DNA of 23,149 nucleotides from Ophiothrix spiculata (Eukaryota > Echinodermata > Ophiuroidea > Amphilepidida > Ophiotrichidae). The stretch lies in NCBI GenBank assembly GCA_000969725.1, contig JXSR01S018250.1. One strand, 5' to 3'. The stretch's first letter is position 1, and the number at the start of each line of letters is the position of its first letter. Made by a program: the position numbers and the translations under genes. A model generated the notes under the pieces. It had not been told where the DNA came from. It saw only the letters and a list, made by a program, of their open reading frames with translations, and did not search any database. Below, piece by piece: positions 10,851 to 19,006 of the stretch.

Positions 10851-11106
10851 GATTTTGGCTCAAATATGTGTTCCAAGAGCACAAATATTTATTGACTACA
10901 TGTCCCCTTGCGACTTTCCTTGCGTTTATTAACAGCTTTTTTGAGATTCTGGCCCAAATATATGCCACAAGACCATAAATATTGGCGACTTTTCCTTGTA
11001 TTTTATTTTTTTCAATATCTCAAAATCGGGACGTCCCGATTTTTGGCCATTTTGAGAGTTGTAAATCGGGACTATCCCGACAAAATCGGGACAGTTGGCA
11101 GGTATG
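10851..11106. repeat. Degenerate tandem pair followed by ATCGGGAC repeats and a TIR-like end
   Basis: AGATTTTGGCTCAAATATGT (10851) and AGATTCTGGCCCAAATATAT (10944) begin two diverged units about 93 bp apart, both containing a GCGACTTT-CCTTG word. Downstream, AATCGGGAC occurs four times or as its complement, including a 22-bp perfect palindrome at 11022-11043. The segment ends GTTGGCAGGTATG, related to the end of the 4734-5133 element, so it may be the right part of a similar element whose left end was lost. Confidence 0.55.
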
Positions 11107-11525
11107 CTAATCCGTTGCAAAGACTCTCGAAATGAGTCACGTGGAGCCGTAAAATGCCGCAGGTACAAAAACTTACCCTCCATGAGCGACAATCCAAGAT
11201 GGCTGCTGTCCCATAGGATTTACATGGTGGTGAAATCAAAATTTACTTATTTATATTTGAATCTCGCACCTATAATTTCATGACAGACTGATTATGCTTT
11301 ACAAAAAATAACAAGGCATCCAGCCAAAACCTCACTCTGGGTTACACCTCTTGAGGGAAATGTTGTCTCAAATCACAAATAATCCATAATTAAACAAAAG
11401 CAAACACCTGAATTAAAAAATGTTTTTAGAATACGTACTACATGTGCAATACACAAATGTTCCACTATTAAACAAAAACTAAGACGACAAATTTTAACAA
11501 AATCAGCAGATTTTTGCATACGTAC
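11107..11525. other. Intron or 3' flank of the cysteine-rich gene, no exon seen
   Basis: Immediately downstream of the exon 8 donor on the minus strand. A lone GTAAGT (minus strand, near 11175) follows ATGGAGG, but the reading before it lacks the gene's cysteine pattern, so it was not called as an exon. Confidence 0.4.
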
Positions 11526-11765
11526 CTAACGTGCAATTAAATTCTGCAGGGGTAGCCTCTTCTTGACCGCCAGGGCAGTAGTACCCTTGTGAACACTCTG
11601 CTGTAGGTACCGCATTACCGTAACCAGCACAGTACCACCCAGGCGTACATGATCGGCAATCAGACGTGTGGTTATTACGAGTGCTGTTGAGATAGAAGCC
11701 GGGCTCACAGAGGGTAGGGGAGGTACTTCCCTCTGGGCAGAAGGCACCTCGGGGACATTCATCAC
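11526..11765 (-). CDS. Exon 8 of visible gene: CPxGxYC repeat module
   Basis: This exon has 240 nt (80 codons), phase 1 to phase 1. It reads (G)-D-E-C-P-R-G-A-F-C-P-E-G-S, T-L-C-E-P-G-F-Y with sequons N-S-T and N-H-T, D-C-R-S-C-T-P-G-W-Y-C-A-G, A-E-C-S-Q-G-Y-Y-C-P-G-G and N-C-T-L. This is one complete repeat unit with the full cysteine order. The acceptor is TTTTTTCTGTAG; the donor is ACGTTAG followed by GTACGT. Because the donor is convincing and the frame ends in phase 1, at least one further exon must follow at lower coordinates, but none was recognised between here and the left edge; it may lie in the N gap or beyond the window. Confidence 0.87.
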   Translation of the reverse strand: MMNVPEVPSAQREVPPLPSVSPASISTALVITTRLIADHVRLGGTVLVTVMRYLQQSVHKGTTALAVKKRLPLQNLIAR

Positions 11766-11829
11766 CTACAGAAAAAAGAAAAGAAACAATATTAGGCTGT
11801 GTTGGTAGATAACAAATTGGTAACAATAA

Positions 11830-12256
11830 TACATACATACAGGCATTTAATTTACCGCACTTTTACATAAAGAACAAAGCGCGGCAGAAACACAAAGGAA
11901 ACAAACAAAAATTGAGCAACAAAACCTAAAATGGGAAAAGCTTGTGTTTGAGAGATTTCTTGAAAGTCTGAAGTGATGGTGAACCCCTGATGGAAATCTG
12001 CAAAGAGTTCCACAGTATTGGAGCAAAGTATGAAAATGTCTGATCAGAAGCAGTTTGGAGATTGCGAAGAGTGTTATGCTGACTGAGCTGGGCAGTATCT
12101 GAAGCTGAGCGTAGACCTGATCGAGCTTGAGTATACAAATTTAAGAGAGATGACAAATAACTTAGTGCAAGTCCATTGATACATTTGTACACATACATCA
12201 AGATCTTAAAGGTGATGCGATCTTGTACAGGCAACCAGTGCAGCTCTTTCAGGTAA
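11830..12256 (-). mobile_element. LINE 3' end, heavily 5'-truncated, inserted in the intron
   Basis: The minus strand encodes L-K-E-L-H-W-L-P-V-Q-D-R-I, then Y-L-S-S-L-L, R-S-G-L-R-S and L-W-N-S-L, and F-K-K-S-L-K at the end: the order seen in the C-terminal tail of CR1/L2/Rex-type LINE ORF2 proteins. The frame is open for about 110 codons down to a stop near 11926. The 3' region ends in TGTATGTATGTAT (11829-11841), a short tandem tail. The polymerase domain is absent. It lies in the same orientation as the host gene, between exons 7 and 8. Confidence 0.85.
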
Positions 12257-12477
12257 TAAAATTCAGACCAAGCTGTTATACATCACATTGTAGCTCATGT
12301 TAAAAACGTGCAAAATTTGGCCATGGTTGCCATGGTAATCGTGTAAGGCCTCCGATTGGCTGAGCGCAAAAACAATCACAACTACAGAACAAAATAAGCC
12401 ACCACAACTAAACTTGGAGGGTAGGTGTATGATGACAAGAAGTAAACTATGGAAACAGATTTTTGAAATTTTGTTGT

Positions 12478-12569
12478 CAGATGACAATAGTATCCAGCAT
12501 CACAAAGCCCAGACGTGTTAGACATTTGAGCGGAGACGCAGTATTTTCCACCAGGGCATGGTATAGGGT
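12478..12569 (-). pseudogene. Partial duplicate of exon 7 in the adjoining intron
   Basis: The segment matches the 3' half of exon 7 (12660-12752) in the same orientation, with about 8 differences in 90 aligned bases by hand count. It still reads P-C-P-G-G-K-Y-C, then N-T-S-G-L-C-D-A-G-Y-Y-C-H with no frameshift. The 5' half with the C-P-E-G motif is missing, there is an in-frame TGA just upstream and no acceptor AG at the border, and no clear donor follows, so it is unlikely to be spliced in. The start-to-start distance from the parent segment is about 180 bp, close to one exon length, which suggests a local tandem duplication with loss of the flanks. Confidence 0.75.
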
Positions 12570-12618
12570 ATGTTCATAGGAAGTATTTACTCTAAATTCG
12601 AATAGATATTCAACTCAC

Positions 12619-12807
12619 CAGTCACATTCCCATCTGTAGGGTTCGGTATCGTTGCTTTCAGATGACAATAGTATCCAGCATCGCATAGCCCCGACGTGTT
12701 AGACATTTGAGCTGAGGCGCAGTATTCTCCACCAGGGCATGGTGTAGGGAAGGAGGAGCCTTCTGGGCAATAATAGCCTGCGTCGCATTCATCTCCGCCA
12801 ACTCCAT
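12619..12807 (-). CDS. Exon 7 of visible gene: CPxGxYC repeat module
   Basis: This exon has 189 nt (63 codons), phase 1 to phase 1. It completes an Asp codon, then G-V-G-G-D-E-C-D-A-G-Y-Y-C-P-E-G-S, F-P-T-P-C-P-G-G-E-Y-C, sequon N-T-S, G-L-C-D-A-G-Y-Y-C, a proline-threonine linker and sequon N-V-T. The acceptor is TATTCTGCAG; the donor is GTGACTG followed by GTGAGT, a near-perfect consensus. There is no C-x-x-C pair here, so this module is shorter than a full repeat unit. A 91 percent identical copy of its 3' half lies about 180 bp further downstream in the intron. Confidence 0.88.
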
Positions 12808-12819
12808 CTGCAGAATAGT

Positions 12820-13437
12820 TATATTCAAAGATATCCATAGTTTAATAAAGTTACATGATTTATATATGGTTCCCTGCATAATTTGCTATTATGGGCCTAA
12901 GATTAGGTCTGCATTTTTCCGCGATACGGCAAACGGACCAAAATCGCAGAAATGGCAAGTGTAAACACGGAAAATAAAAAATCATGTTATCAGTAGGGAT
13001 TTAGAAAGTAAGAAAATATTTAAATGTCTATAATCAAATTCAAGTAATTAATACCATTATCAAGTATGAAAGCAACGCTTTTTTCACCATATAGCCAGCC
13101 CATCTCCGTAGTCTTTCTCACTACCATTTTGCCTACAACTGCATCATTTTATCAAGGCTGACCAGGTCACTTAAGTAGGGCATAAAATATTAAGTAATAT
13201 ATGGTGTTTATATGCTTGTTTTTGTGTAATGCAGAAAATTGTGGTAACTAGAATGTTTAAAAAACGGGATTTTGAGTTTGCAAAACGGAAAAATGGAGGC
13301 TTTATCCTAGACTATCAAAGATCAGCGGGTACAGGTATCCAGTAGAAAATCACCCATGAAACTTAGAAGTCACCAAATTTGATTCTATATTCAACTTGGT
13401 GCAACTTTTAAAACAAAGATTTTATATGTTGGTGTAG
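12820..13437. other. Intron, no further exon recognised
   Basis: This is part of the intron between exons 6 and 7. TGCATTTTTCCG at about 12911 and CGGAAAAATGGAGG at about 13286 are weakly complementary, perhaps ends of an old element; this is too weak to call. Confidence 0.35.
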
Positions 13438-13572
13438 GCGGAAAAGGTATACTTTAGGTCCAATAAAAAAACTTTACCCATGATCCAACTCTAACATCTA
13501 ACTATGACCCGACCCTAACCCTAAACCCTAACCCTAAAATTTTGCATGGGACATAAAGTATACTTGGTCCGA
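13438..13572. repeat. Small TIR repeat with telomere-like CCCTAA units
   Basis: GGTATACTTTAGGTCC at 13446-13461 faces its near-complement GGACATAAAGTATACT at 13549-13564. Between them are CGACCCTAACCC, TAAACCCTAACCCTAAAA: four CCCTAA units, the telomere repeat of most animals. A second copy of its right half is at 20825-20950. No target duplication is obvious. Confidence 0.7.
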
Positions 13573-13849
13573 GGTTAGCATGCATAAAGTTGATGCGTAG
13601 TCCCGTGTGTAGTGTCACAGAAACAAAGCGATTTGTGCTGCTTGATTTCACCACAATTCAGGATTCCCACTCTCCTCAGGTTTGTTTCAACATGATAAAG
13701 ATATGTGATGTAGATCTGCTCTCCGCTACACGTCTCTTGCAAATTTGTGGGTTTGATAAAACTTAAAATATCCTACCCCCTCCATGTTCATACCAATTTT
13801 TTTTCAAATCTTAGTTTAACCCAAATACAGCTAATCCTACTATTCATAA

Positions 13850-14250
13850 TTTACCTGTAGGCATAGGCGTCTTTGAATTCCATCGCAATAATAGCCCAGG
13901 GATGCCACTTGGGTATGGACAAAAAGTAGGAAATTAGTCTCGATCGGATACCAATTTCGAGCGGAGGGAGAAAAGCTTCCCCTTGGAGAAGATTTTGGAT
14001 ATTTTAGTTGCTAAAATCTCTATTTTCATCCACATTTTGACCCTTTGAACCATTTTATGCAACTTTCTACCACTTAACTAAAAAAAAACTTCAATTTTTG
14101 CTTTTTTTTAAATAGGAAAAATGCTCCAAAATGACCAAAAAGTAGGAATTCCTACTAAAGTAGGAAAAGTGGCATCCCTGATAGCCACCTTGACAGAGTT
14201 CAGTCGGATAGGACAGCCTTTGACTCGCACAGGAATATCTCCCGCTTCCA
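13850..14250 (-). pseudogene. Broken partial duplicate of exon 6, interrupted by a MITE
   Basis: Two pieces, 13850-13896 and 14181 to about 14250, together match the 3' half of exon 6 and its donor (14317 to about 14405) in the same orientation. The first piece retains the TACAG/GTAAAT donor-like border, the second the P-T-G-L-C-Q-G-G-Y region as DNA similarity. One-base insertions and deletions break the frame, so it is a dead exon copy. Between the pieces sits a 284-bp element with perfect 14-bp inverted ends, flanked by the direct repeat ATAGCC, which exists only once in the parent exon. That gives the order of events: exon duplication first, transposon insertion afterwards. Confidence 0.75.
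13897..14180. mobile_element. 284-bp MITE, hAT-like ends, 6-bp target duplication
   Basis: The element starts CAGGGATGCCACTT and ends with the exact reverse complement AAGTGGCATCCCTG. Direct repeats ATAGCC at 13891-13896 and 14181-14186 are the target-site duplication, confirmed by the uninterrupted parent exon sequence at about 14366-14371, which has the site once. Further in, AAAGTAGGAA words occur at both ends in opposite orientation. It has no coding capacity. CAGGG-type ends recall hAT elements, although the classical hAT duplication is 8 bp; hAT lineages with 5-6 bp duplications are known. Confidence 0.85.
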
Positions 14251-14320
14251 GATTAATACAAACTTAATTTCAAATTTTGGTTCAAGACAAATTTTGATCA
14301 ACCTTCTATTTATCTTTTAC

Positions 14321-14584
14321 CTGTAGGTGTAGGCGTCGTTGAATTTCCATTGCAATAATAGCCACCTTGACAGAGTCCAGTCGGGTAAGATAGACCTTGA
14401 CTAGCGCAGTAAGATCCCGGCGTGCACGGCACACAGTCACTGACATTGTAACTCTTGGTTAGGTTATTGTAGGATCCTGGTTGGCACTTGAACTCCTCGC
14501 CATACGTAGTACCTGCCGGACAGTAGTGCCCGGATGGACATGGGTTGTCTGTGTAGTTGGACGATTCTTGTGGGCAGAAATAAC
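14321..14584 (-). CDS. Exon 6 of visible gene: CPxGxYC repeat module
   Basis: This exon has 264 nt (88 codons), phase 1 to phase 1. It reads (G)-Y-F-C-P-Q-E, P-C-P-S-G-H-Y-C-P-A-G-T, F-K-C-Q-P-G-S-Y, a sequon-rich stretch (N-Y-T, N-L-T, N-V-S), D-C-V-P-C-T-P-G-S-Y-C-A, P-T-G-L-C-Q-G-G-Y-Y-C-N and T-T-P-T-P-T. It has no internal ATG suitable as a start, so a simple ORF search misses it; the splice sites (TTTCTCAG acceptor, CTACAG followed by GTAAAA donor) and conserved cysteines define it. It is the only visible exon ending in a split Asp codon rather than Gly. A decayed copy of its 3' half lies about 0.1-0.5 kb downstream in the intron. Confidence 0.88.
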
Positions 14585-14626
14585 CTGAGAAACCAAAAAA
14601 AAAAAATACTTATTATATTTATTACA

Positions 14627-14945
14627 TCAGGGACCTATTTCACTAAGTAACATCATTTTTTGCGAAGATTATAGAAACTCTCGCAAACTAGAATTCATGC
14701 AAATATTGTTTGCATTGACGTTTTCATTTCACTAACATCGTTTCACTTTTAATCTTCATGGATGAGTCTATCACAAATTTTGCGATGACGTCCAAATATG
14801 GCGCAAAATAAAATCATGTGATATAAAGATGACATGACTTCCATTTGCGATGGTTCTTTTGCGGAAAATTTTCAATAATCTCTCGCTTTTGCAACAAAGT
14901 TTGGCAAATGCGATGGACTTAGACATTAGTGAAATAAGCCCCTGA
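14627..14945. mobile_element. 319-bp TIR element with CAGGG-type ends
   Basis: The ends are TCAGGGACCTATTTCACTAA on the left and, on the other strand from the right, TCAGGGGCTTATTTCACTAA: two differences in 20 bases. Both ends are followed by a GCGA/TTTGC-rich interior. No clear target duplication is visible. The short minus-strand frame across it (14771-14956) is not similar to anything recognised. It lies in the intron immediately upstream of exon 6, about 40 bp from its acceptor. It is probably a hAT-type MITE, judged by its CAGGG termini. Confidence 0.6.
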
Positions 14946-15104
14946 TCAAAAAACAAAAATGTGCACTTACATGGATGTTATGTTTGTCTTATTCATCAAA
15001 ATATTTGGAGATGATACATTTGGTTCAAAAATCAATTAGGCCCAATAAAATAGATGTTTTGTTGTTGGTGGTGGTGTAATAAAAAAAGGTTAAATAACAT
15101 ATAC

Positions 15105-15473
15105 CTGGTTCACAAGTCAAGCAAGCAGCCATTCCTTCGCTAGGTGCATACGTCCCTGCCGCACATGGCTCTGGATACACACTGCCCTGCTCACAATAGA
15201 AACCAACTGGACACACTCCACCATAACCCGTCTGATGTCCATCATAATATGGACAAGATTCATTCTGCGCTGGGTCCGTGTTATTATTGCCATCCGGTCT
15301 GGGTCGATCCACGCCATAGACGCAATAGTAGCCCGGATCACATTGGTCCGTCGGCCAGTCTAAGTGTTCCGAGTCACAGTAGTAGCCGGCTTCACAGGGT
15401 TTACACTGGGACAACTCATAGTTGCCTGTTTGATCGCTGTATGTTCCTCGTGGGCAGGCTTCTAAATCGTAAC
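15105..15473 (-). CDS. Exon 5 of visible gene: longest exon, two repeat units
   Basis: This exon has 369 nt (123 codons), phase 1 to phase 1. The order is A-C-P-R-G-T-Y-S, Q-C-K-P-C-E-A-G-Y-Y-C, D-Q-C-D-P-G-Y-Y-C-V-Y-G, an Asn/Asp/Pro-rich linker with sequons N-N-T and N-E-S, C-P-Y-Y-D-G, V-C-P-V-G-F-Y-C, P-E-P-C-A-A-G-T-Y-A and A-C-L-T-C-E-P. The acceptor is TTGGTACAG; the donor is GAACCAG followed by GTATAT. The two C-x-x-C-x-x-G segments show that it holds almost two repeat units without an intron between them, so an intron may have been lost or a duplication occurred within the exon. A MITE-like element begins about 60 bp upstream of its acceptor. Confidence 0.9.
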
Positions 15474-15534
15474 CTGTACCAATAGATGAGAACATATGTT
15501 TTATACATCGTTACAATATTCTAAGAATACAGCT

Positions 15535-15845
15535 GGTTTCAGAGTTGCCCGTCGTGTGGTCATACGATCAGCGTGACGTCAAAAATTTCAAGTGTGCAAA
15601 CTCGAACTTGTCGCACCTGGAATATTTTGCGGCGAGCACGACAAGCCAATATATCAATTACTCTGTGGTGGTGGTCGCACTTCATTTACAAAATATTTTT
15701 GAGTTGGAATAAATTCAACTTGTCTTGCGACAGGCCATATACAAATGTGTCGTGCTATATTACGACAACTCAAAATTGCAAATGCTTGGTCGTCTGCCGC
15801 AACTACAAGCTTGGTCACTGCCACAACAACTGCAACTCTGAAACC
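15535..15845. mobile_element. 311-bp TIR element, GGTTTCAGAGTTGC ends
   Basis: The left end GGTTTCAGAGTTGC (15535) and right end GCAACTCTGAAACC (15832-15845) are perfect 14-bp inverted repeats. The interior is rich in TCGTG/TTGTCG and CGACAA words. The plus frame at 15573-15884 lies entirely on it and is not considered coding. A related, truncated copy in the opposite orientation is at 18306-18522. No direct target duplication was found. Confidence 0.75.
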
Positions 15846-16067
15846 GCCGTAAAAGGCTTAAAAATTGTTTCTCATAGCATGTAGAGAGTTTCCCTGATGC
15901 ATGATTTTTTTAATTTTATCCAAAAACTGTCTTGAATTGTAACATAAATGTTCAAAGAATCTTTCAATGCGCTCTGAAAGCAAGAAATTGGTGCTCTCAT
16001 TCTTTAATACCCCAGATCTTAAATTGTAATTTAGGGGTAGACATCCCTTCCTTTGGGGAATAATCTA
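15846..16067. other. Intron between two TIR elements, nothing recognised
   Basis: Plain AT-rich intron sequence, upstream of exon 5 on the minus strand. Confidence 0.35.
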
Positions 16068-16698
16068 AGGTCCATATGCACAAAACTGGACTAAAGTTAG
16101 TCCCAGACTAAGTGATATTTGAAATATTGAAAAATAAAAGATTTTTGAAAAATATCAAGCGATACCATATAAACACCAAAATGTACAATTTACTACCAAA
16201 AGATAAGGAGAAAAAAAATCAAACACAGAAATGCAGATCTACCATCTCCATGACAGTCATGGAGATGACTGCTTGCATTTCAAAACAAGACAACACAACC
16301 ATCTCCGAACAAGTTGAGAAACAGCGGTGTTGGTGAAACATGAGAGACCTACCGTATACCTCGAGGAAGCAGACAGTGGATCTCACATGGATATGAGAAA
16401 TTACAAATATGCAAAATAGAACAAAATTGCAAACACTTATGATGCATCTAGGATCCACTGCCAGAACTGAACAGGAGTCTGTCAGTAGATCCTACATGCA
16501 GCCATGTAGAATAACAAACAAGAAATATGACAAGAAAACATCAATACAAATTCAAAAACCAATCAATGAAAATGCATGCAAATAAACTCGACACAAACAC
16601 CAGGGATGTTACAAAATTAGCCTTGACGACCAAAGTTAAGAAATCAAATTTCACTTAGTCCGGGACTAACTTTAGTCTAGTTTTGAACATACGGACCT
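16068..16698. mobile_element. 631-bp TIR element with about 50-bp inverted ends
   Basis: AGGTCCATATG, CAAAACTGGACTAAAGTTAG, TCCCAGACTAAGTGA at the left faces AGGTCCGTATG, CAAAACTAGACTAAAGTTAG, TCCCGGACTAAGTGA from the right: about five differences in 47 bases. The interior has a CATCTCCATGAC-GTCATGGAGATG palindrome at 16242-16266 and no recognised transposase, so it is non-autonomous. Flanking direct repeats are not clear. The small frames 16112-16336 and 16219-16458 are not supported as genes. Confidence 0.85.
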
Positions 16699-17042
16699 AT
16701 GTGTCTAATCCTTTTTCTGAAGTATATCACAGACAAGTTGGGGATGCAAAGGAAATGTTGAACAGAGTTTTCTGAAATGGCTCGAGGAAGCTTCAAGTCA
16801 CATATTGTGCATCCAACTGATGTTAATAAATAATATTTCTGACGTCAGCTCACCGTGACAAGCTATGTAGTTTTACTCTTAGTTATCCCTACCCTTGATT
16901 TAGCCATTCAATGTCAATATTTTATTGACTAGAGCTTTATTTCAGAAGTTGTTAGTAACAAAATACCAGTCCATTATATTACTGTCTAGTGGTTATGTAA
17001 AGTGGAATATATGCAAAGTATAAGGTTATAATTTTGGGTTAT
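16699..17042. other. Intron, nothing recognised
   Basis: AT-rich sequence with no cysteine-motif exon and no repeat that could be delimited. Confidence 0.35.
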
Positions 17043-17338
17043 TTAACCCTTTCCAGTCTGACCACATTTTTCCTCCCCAGGCTGAAGGCATTTTACCTCT
17101 TTGAAAGTAAATTCAAATTATCTTCAGAAATAGTTAATTCAACGTAATTCAATGCTACTTCAGCATAATATACTTGTATATGAACTGTACACATTGCCTT
17201 GGATAGTGTTTTTGAAGGTAAGGGGCAGTGAGTGTAGTTATACTTCAGTGTTAGTTAGGGCGTCTGGGAGACGTCCTACGCCTGAGCTGACAGTAATTTA
17301 GGGAGTCCCCCAGAGGCCCTACGGAGGAAAAAGGTTAA
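17043..17338. mobile_element. 296-bp TTAA-flanked element (piggyBac-like MITE)
   Basis: It begins TTAACCCTTTCC and, on the other strand from the right, TTAACCTTTTTCC. Farther in, TTTTTCCTCC on the left (about 17088) and GGAGGAAAAAGG on the right (17323-17334) are complementary too. A small hairpin GGCGTCTGGGAGACGTCC lies at 17259-17276. TTAA borders with C-rich ends fit piggyBac-type insertion. It ends 45 bp before exon 4's donor side. Confidence 0.55.
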
Positions 17339-17382
17339 GCACTATTTAGGCACATATTTTATTTCTAAAAATAACTACATAC

Positions 17383-17610
17383 CGGTTCCTTCTGGGCAAT
17401 AATAACCAGCCAAACAAATCTCCTTTTGACCTTTGACCTGGCATGAATACCCAGCAGGGCACTCATAACACATGACAGCATGAGTATGGTTGACCTCCGA
17501 GTTATTGCGACATGGTATCGGATAGGCTACTCCTTCGGGGCAGTAATTGCCGACGGGACAGAACGTATCGTTTGGTTCCCTGTTCACTGTGCCCGGTGGA
17601 CAATAGTAAC
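17383..17610 (-). CDS. Exon 4 of visible gene: CPxGxYC repeat module
   Basis: This exon has 228 nt (76 codons), phase 1 to phase 1. It begins (G)-Y-Y-C-P-P-G-T, then F-C-P-V-G-N-Y-C-P-E-G, Y-P-I-P-C, a linker with sequons N-N-S and N-H-T, then C-Y-E-C-P-A-G-Y-S-C and finally C-L-A-G-Y-Y-C-P-E-G-T. The acceptor follows a long T tract (TTTTATACAG); the donor is GAACCG followed by GTATGT. It covers one full repeat unit plus the start of the next, with eleven cysteines. The methionine inside the reading frame near 17587 is a valine codon context in the spliced reading (GTG AAC) and is not a start. Confidence 0.87.
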
Positions 17611-17846
17611 CTGTATAAAAAAAAAAGCGTTACATTTTATTCACATACATGATTATAGGTTAATAAATGCATATTTTATGTCGCGAGTGAAATGCGGTCA
17701 ATTTTGATTGATGCGTCCAATTTAAGAGGCCCAGGGGCCGAGTGCATACACAGCAATCAAAATTTACCGCAAGTGCATTGATTTTGTCTCATTTTACGAG
17801 CATAGTGAAATGCAAATTTATTAATCTAATTCACACACAATAAGAA

Positions 17847-17959
17847 AAAGTTTCTGTATCTTTGTGAAAAGAAATAAGGCTTAATATATGACCATCAAAG
17901 TCAAAGTTTCTGTATCTTTTGTGAAAAGAAATAAGGCTTAAAATATGACCATCAAAGTC
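17847..17959. repeat. Two-copy tandem duplication, 56/57-bp unit
   Basis: AAAGTTTCTGTATCTTTGTG and the following 36 bases at 17847-17902 are repeated at 17903-17959 with one inserted T and one substitution. The near identity means a recent duplication event. Confidence 0.92.
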
Positions 17960-18305
17960 CAAAACTTGTCTAAACTAATAAATCGTCACCCAACAAAAAC
18001 AATGAAACATTCATAAGCACTAAACGCCCGCCAGGCAAACCGGAACGTAACAAGCGCAGTGCATTGTGAAATTTCACTGCACTCCGCGTACTTTATATTC
18101 TTTCGTTCTGATTGGCTAGGTGACACACAGAGTGTATGTTTATTTATCATATATGTTCATTATTCACCTTAACTAAGGAATTGAAAATTCAACACCAGAA
18201 TGTGGTATGACATAGGTAGGCCTGTTCAATAAATGCCAAGAGATGGCGCCCTTCATTTCAAAAATTGTATGATCAGGGTAAGATTTGCAGAATTCTGCAT
18301 AAAGG
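17960..18305. other. Intron with a GTGCA-GTGAAA hairpin, no exon
   Basis: AGTGCATTGTGAAATTTCACTGCACT around 18058-18083 is an imperfect palindrome with GTGAAATTTCAC at its core. Words such as GTGAAATGC recur around 17688 and 17811. Nothing coding was seen. Confidence 0.45.
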
Positions 18306-18522
18306 TGGTTTCAGGGTAGCTGTCGGTGCCGCAGACGACCAAGCATTTGCAATTTCAAGTTGTCGTAACGACACATTTGCATATTTGCTGCAATGGTCTG
18401 TCACAAGAAAAATTGAATTTATTCCAAATCAAAATATCGTTTCGTTGCGACCATCACGACAGGGTAATCGATATATCGGCTTGTCATAAGGAAAACAAAA
18501 TTTTCGAGATGCGACAAGGTTT
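18306..18522. mobile_element. Truncated, inverted copy of the 15535-15845 element
   Basis: GGTTTCAG at its left matches the element end, followed by GCAGACGACCAAGCATTTGC (found complemented at 15777-15796), TTGTCGTAA, ACGACACATTTG, TTGAATTTATTCCAA and GCGACCA in the same order. Similarity stops at about 18522, where another repeat begins, so one end is lost. Frames at 18265-18489 and 18326-18700 come from it. Confidence 0.75.
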
Positions 18523-18523
18523 G

Positions 18524-18834
18524 GATAGGGACGTACCTCTGGGAAAATTGAAAAGACACCCATCCAAATACCAGTTTTTCAAGAAAAAGGGAACCATCCA
18601 TATACCAAATCTCCCAAATTTTGAGTCAAATTTAATCAAAAACCACATTTTTTTCTGCCCAAATTTGCACTATTTTGGGAAAATTATCATTACATTTTGA
18701 GAAGGAATGTCAAAATTTTACAAAATTTTGAAAAAAGAACACATCAAAATACCAACATTTTTTGAAGAAAAAGGACCGATTGAAATACCAGTGAGCCTGA
18801 CTTTGCTACCTGAACTTGCTGCACGTCCCCATAA
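18524..18834. repeat. AT-rich repeat with GGGACGT ends
   Basis: GATAGGGACGTACC at 18524 faces GCACGTCCCCATAA at 18819-18832. Inside, CATCCAAATACCAG, CATCCATATACC and ATCAAAATACCAACA are related words beside AAGAAAAAGG. It seems to sit against or within the 18306 repeat copy. No target duplication; limits approximate. Confidence 0.45.
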
Positions 18835-19006
18835 CCCCTTTTGTACGAAGCACCCCCCCCCCGGTCTGAGTTATTAGTCTCATGATAGATTTGCTTCCAA
18901 TCATCTTTCTGAAATTTACCCATGATATAATGTTCTGATATTGTTCAAGGCCTGTCAATCAATGTTATCATAAATAAAAATAACCCAAATGACAAAATTT
19001 CAAGTA

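Noticed and set aside
11165-11192. A further exon ending in ATGGAGG followed by GTAAGT
   Set aside because: Good donor consensus, but no cysteine pattern before it, no matching acceptor in phase 1, and it overlaps the end of a repeat region.
12905-13310. TIR element in the exon 6-7 intron
   Set aside because: TGCATTTTTCCG-type similarity at the ends is short, with many mismatches and no flanking repeat.
13510-13540. Telomere fusion or internal telomere scar
   Set aside because: Only about four CCCTAA units, and the same units recur with the same flank at 20900, so they belong to a dispersed repeat.
15117-15485. Frames on both strands overlapping exon 5
   Set aside because: They are other-frame readings of exon 5, whose cysteine pattern, splice sites and phase all fit the minus-strand gene.
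15573-15884. Plus-strand frame of 103 codons with several cysteines
   Set aside because: It lies inside the TIR element 15535-15845 and its sequence is a property of that repeat; the related copy at 18306 does not keep the frame.
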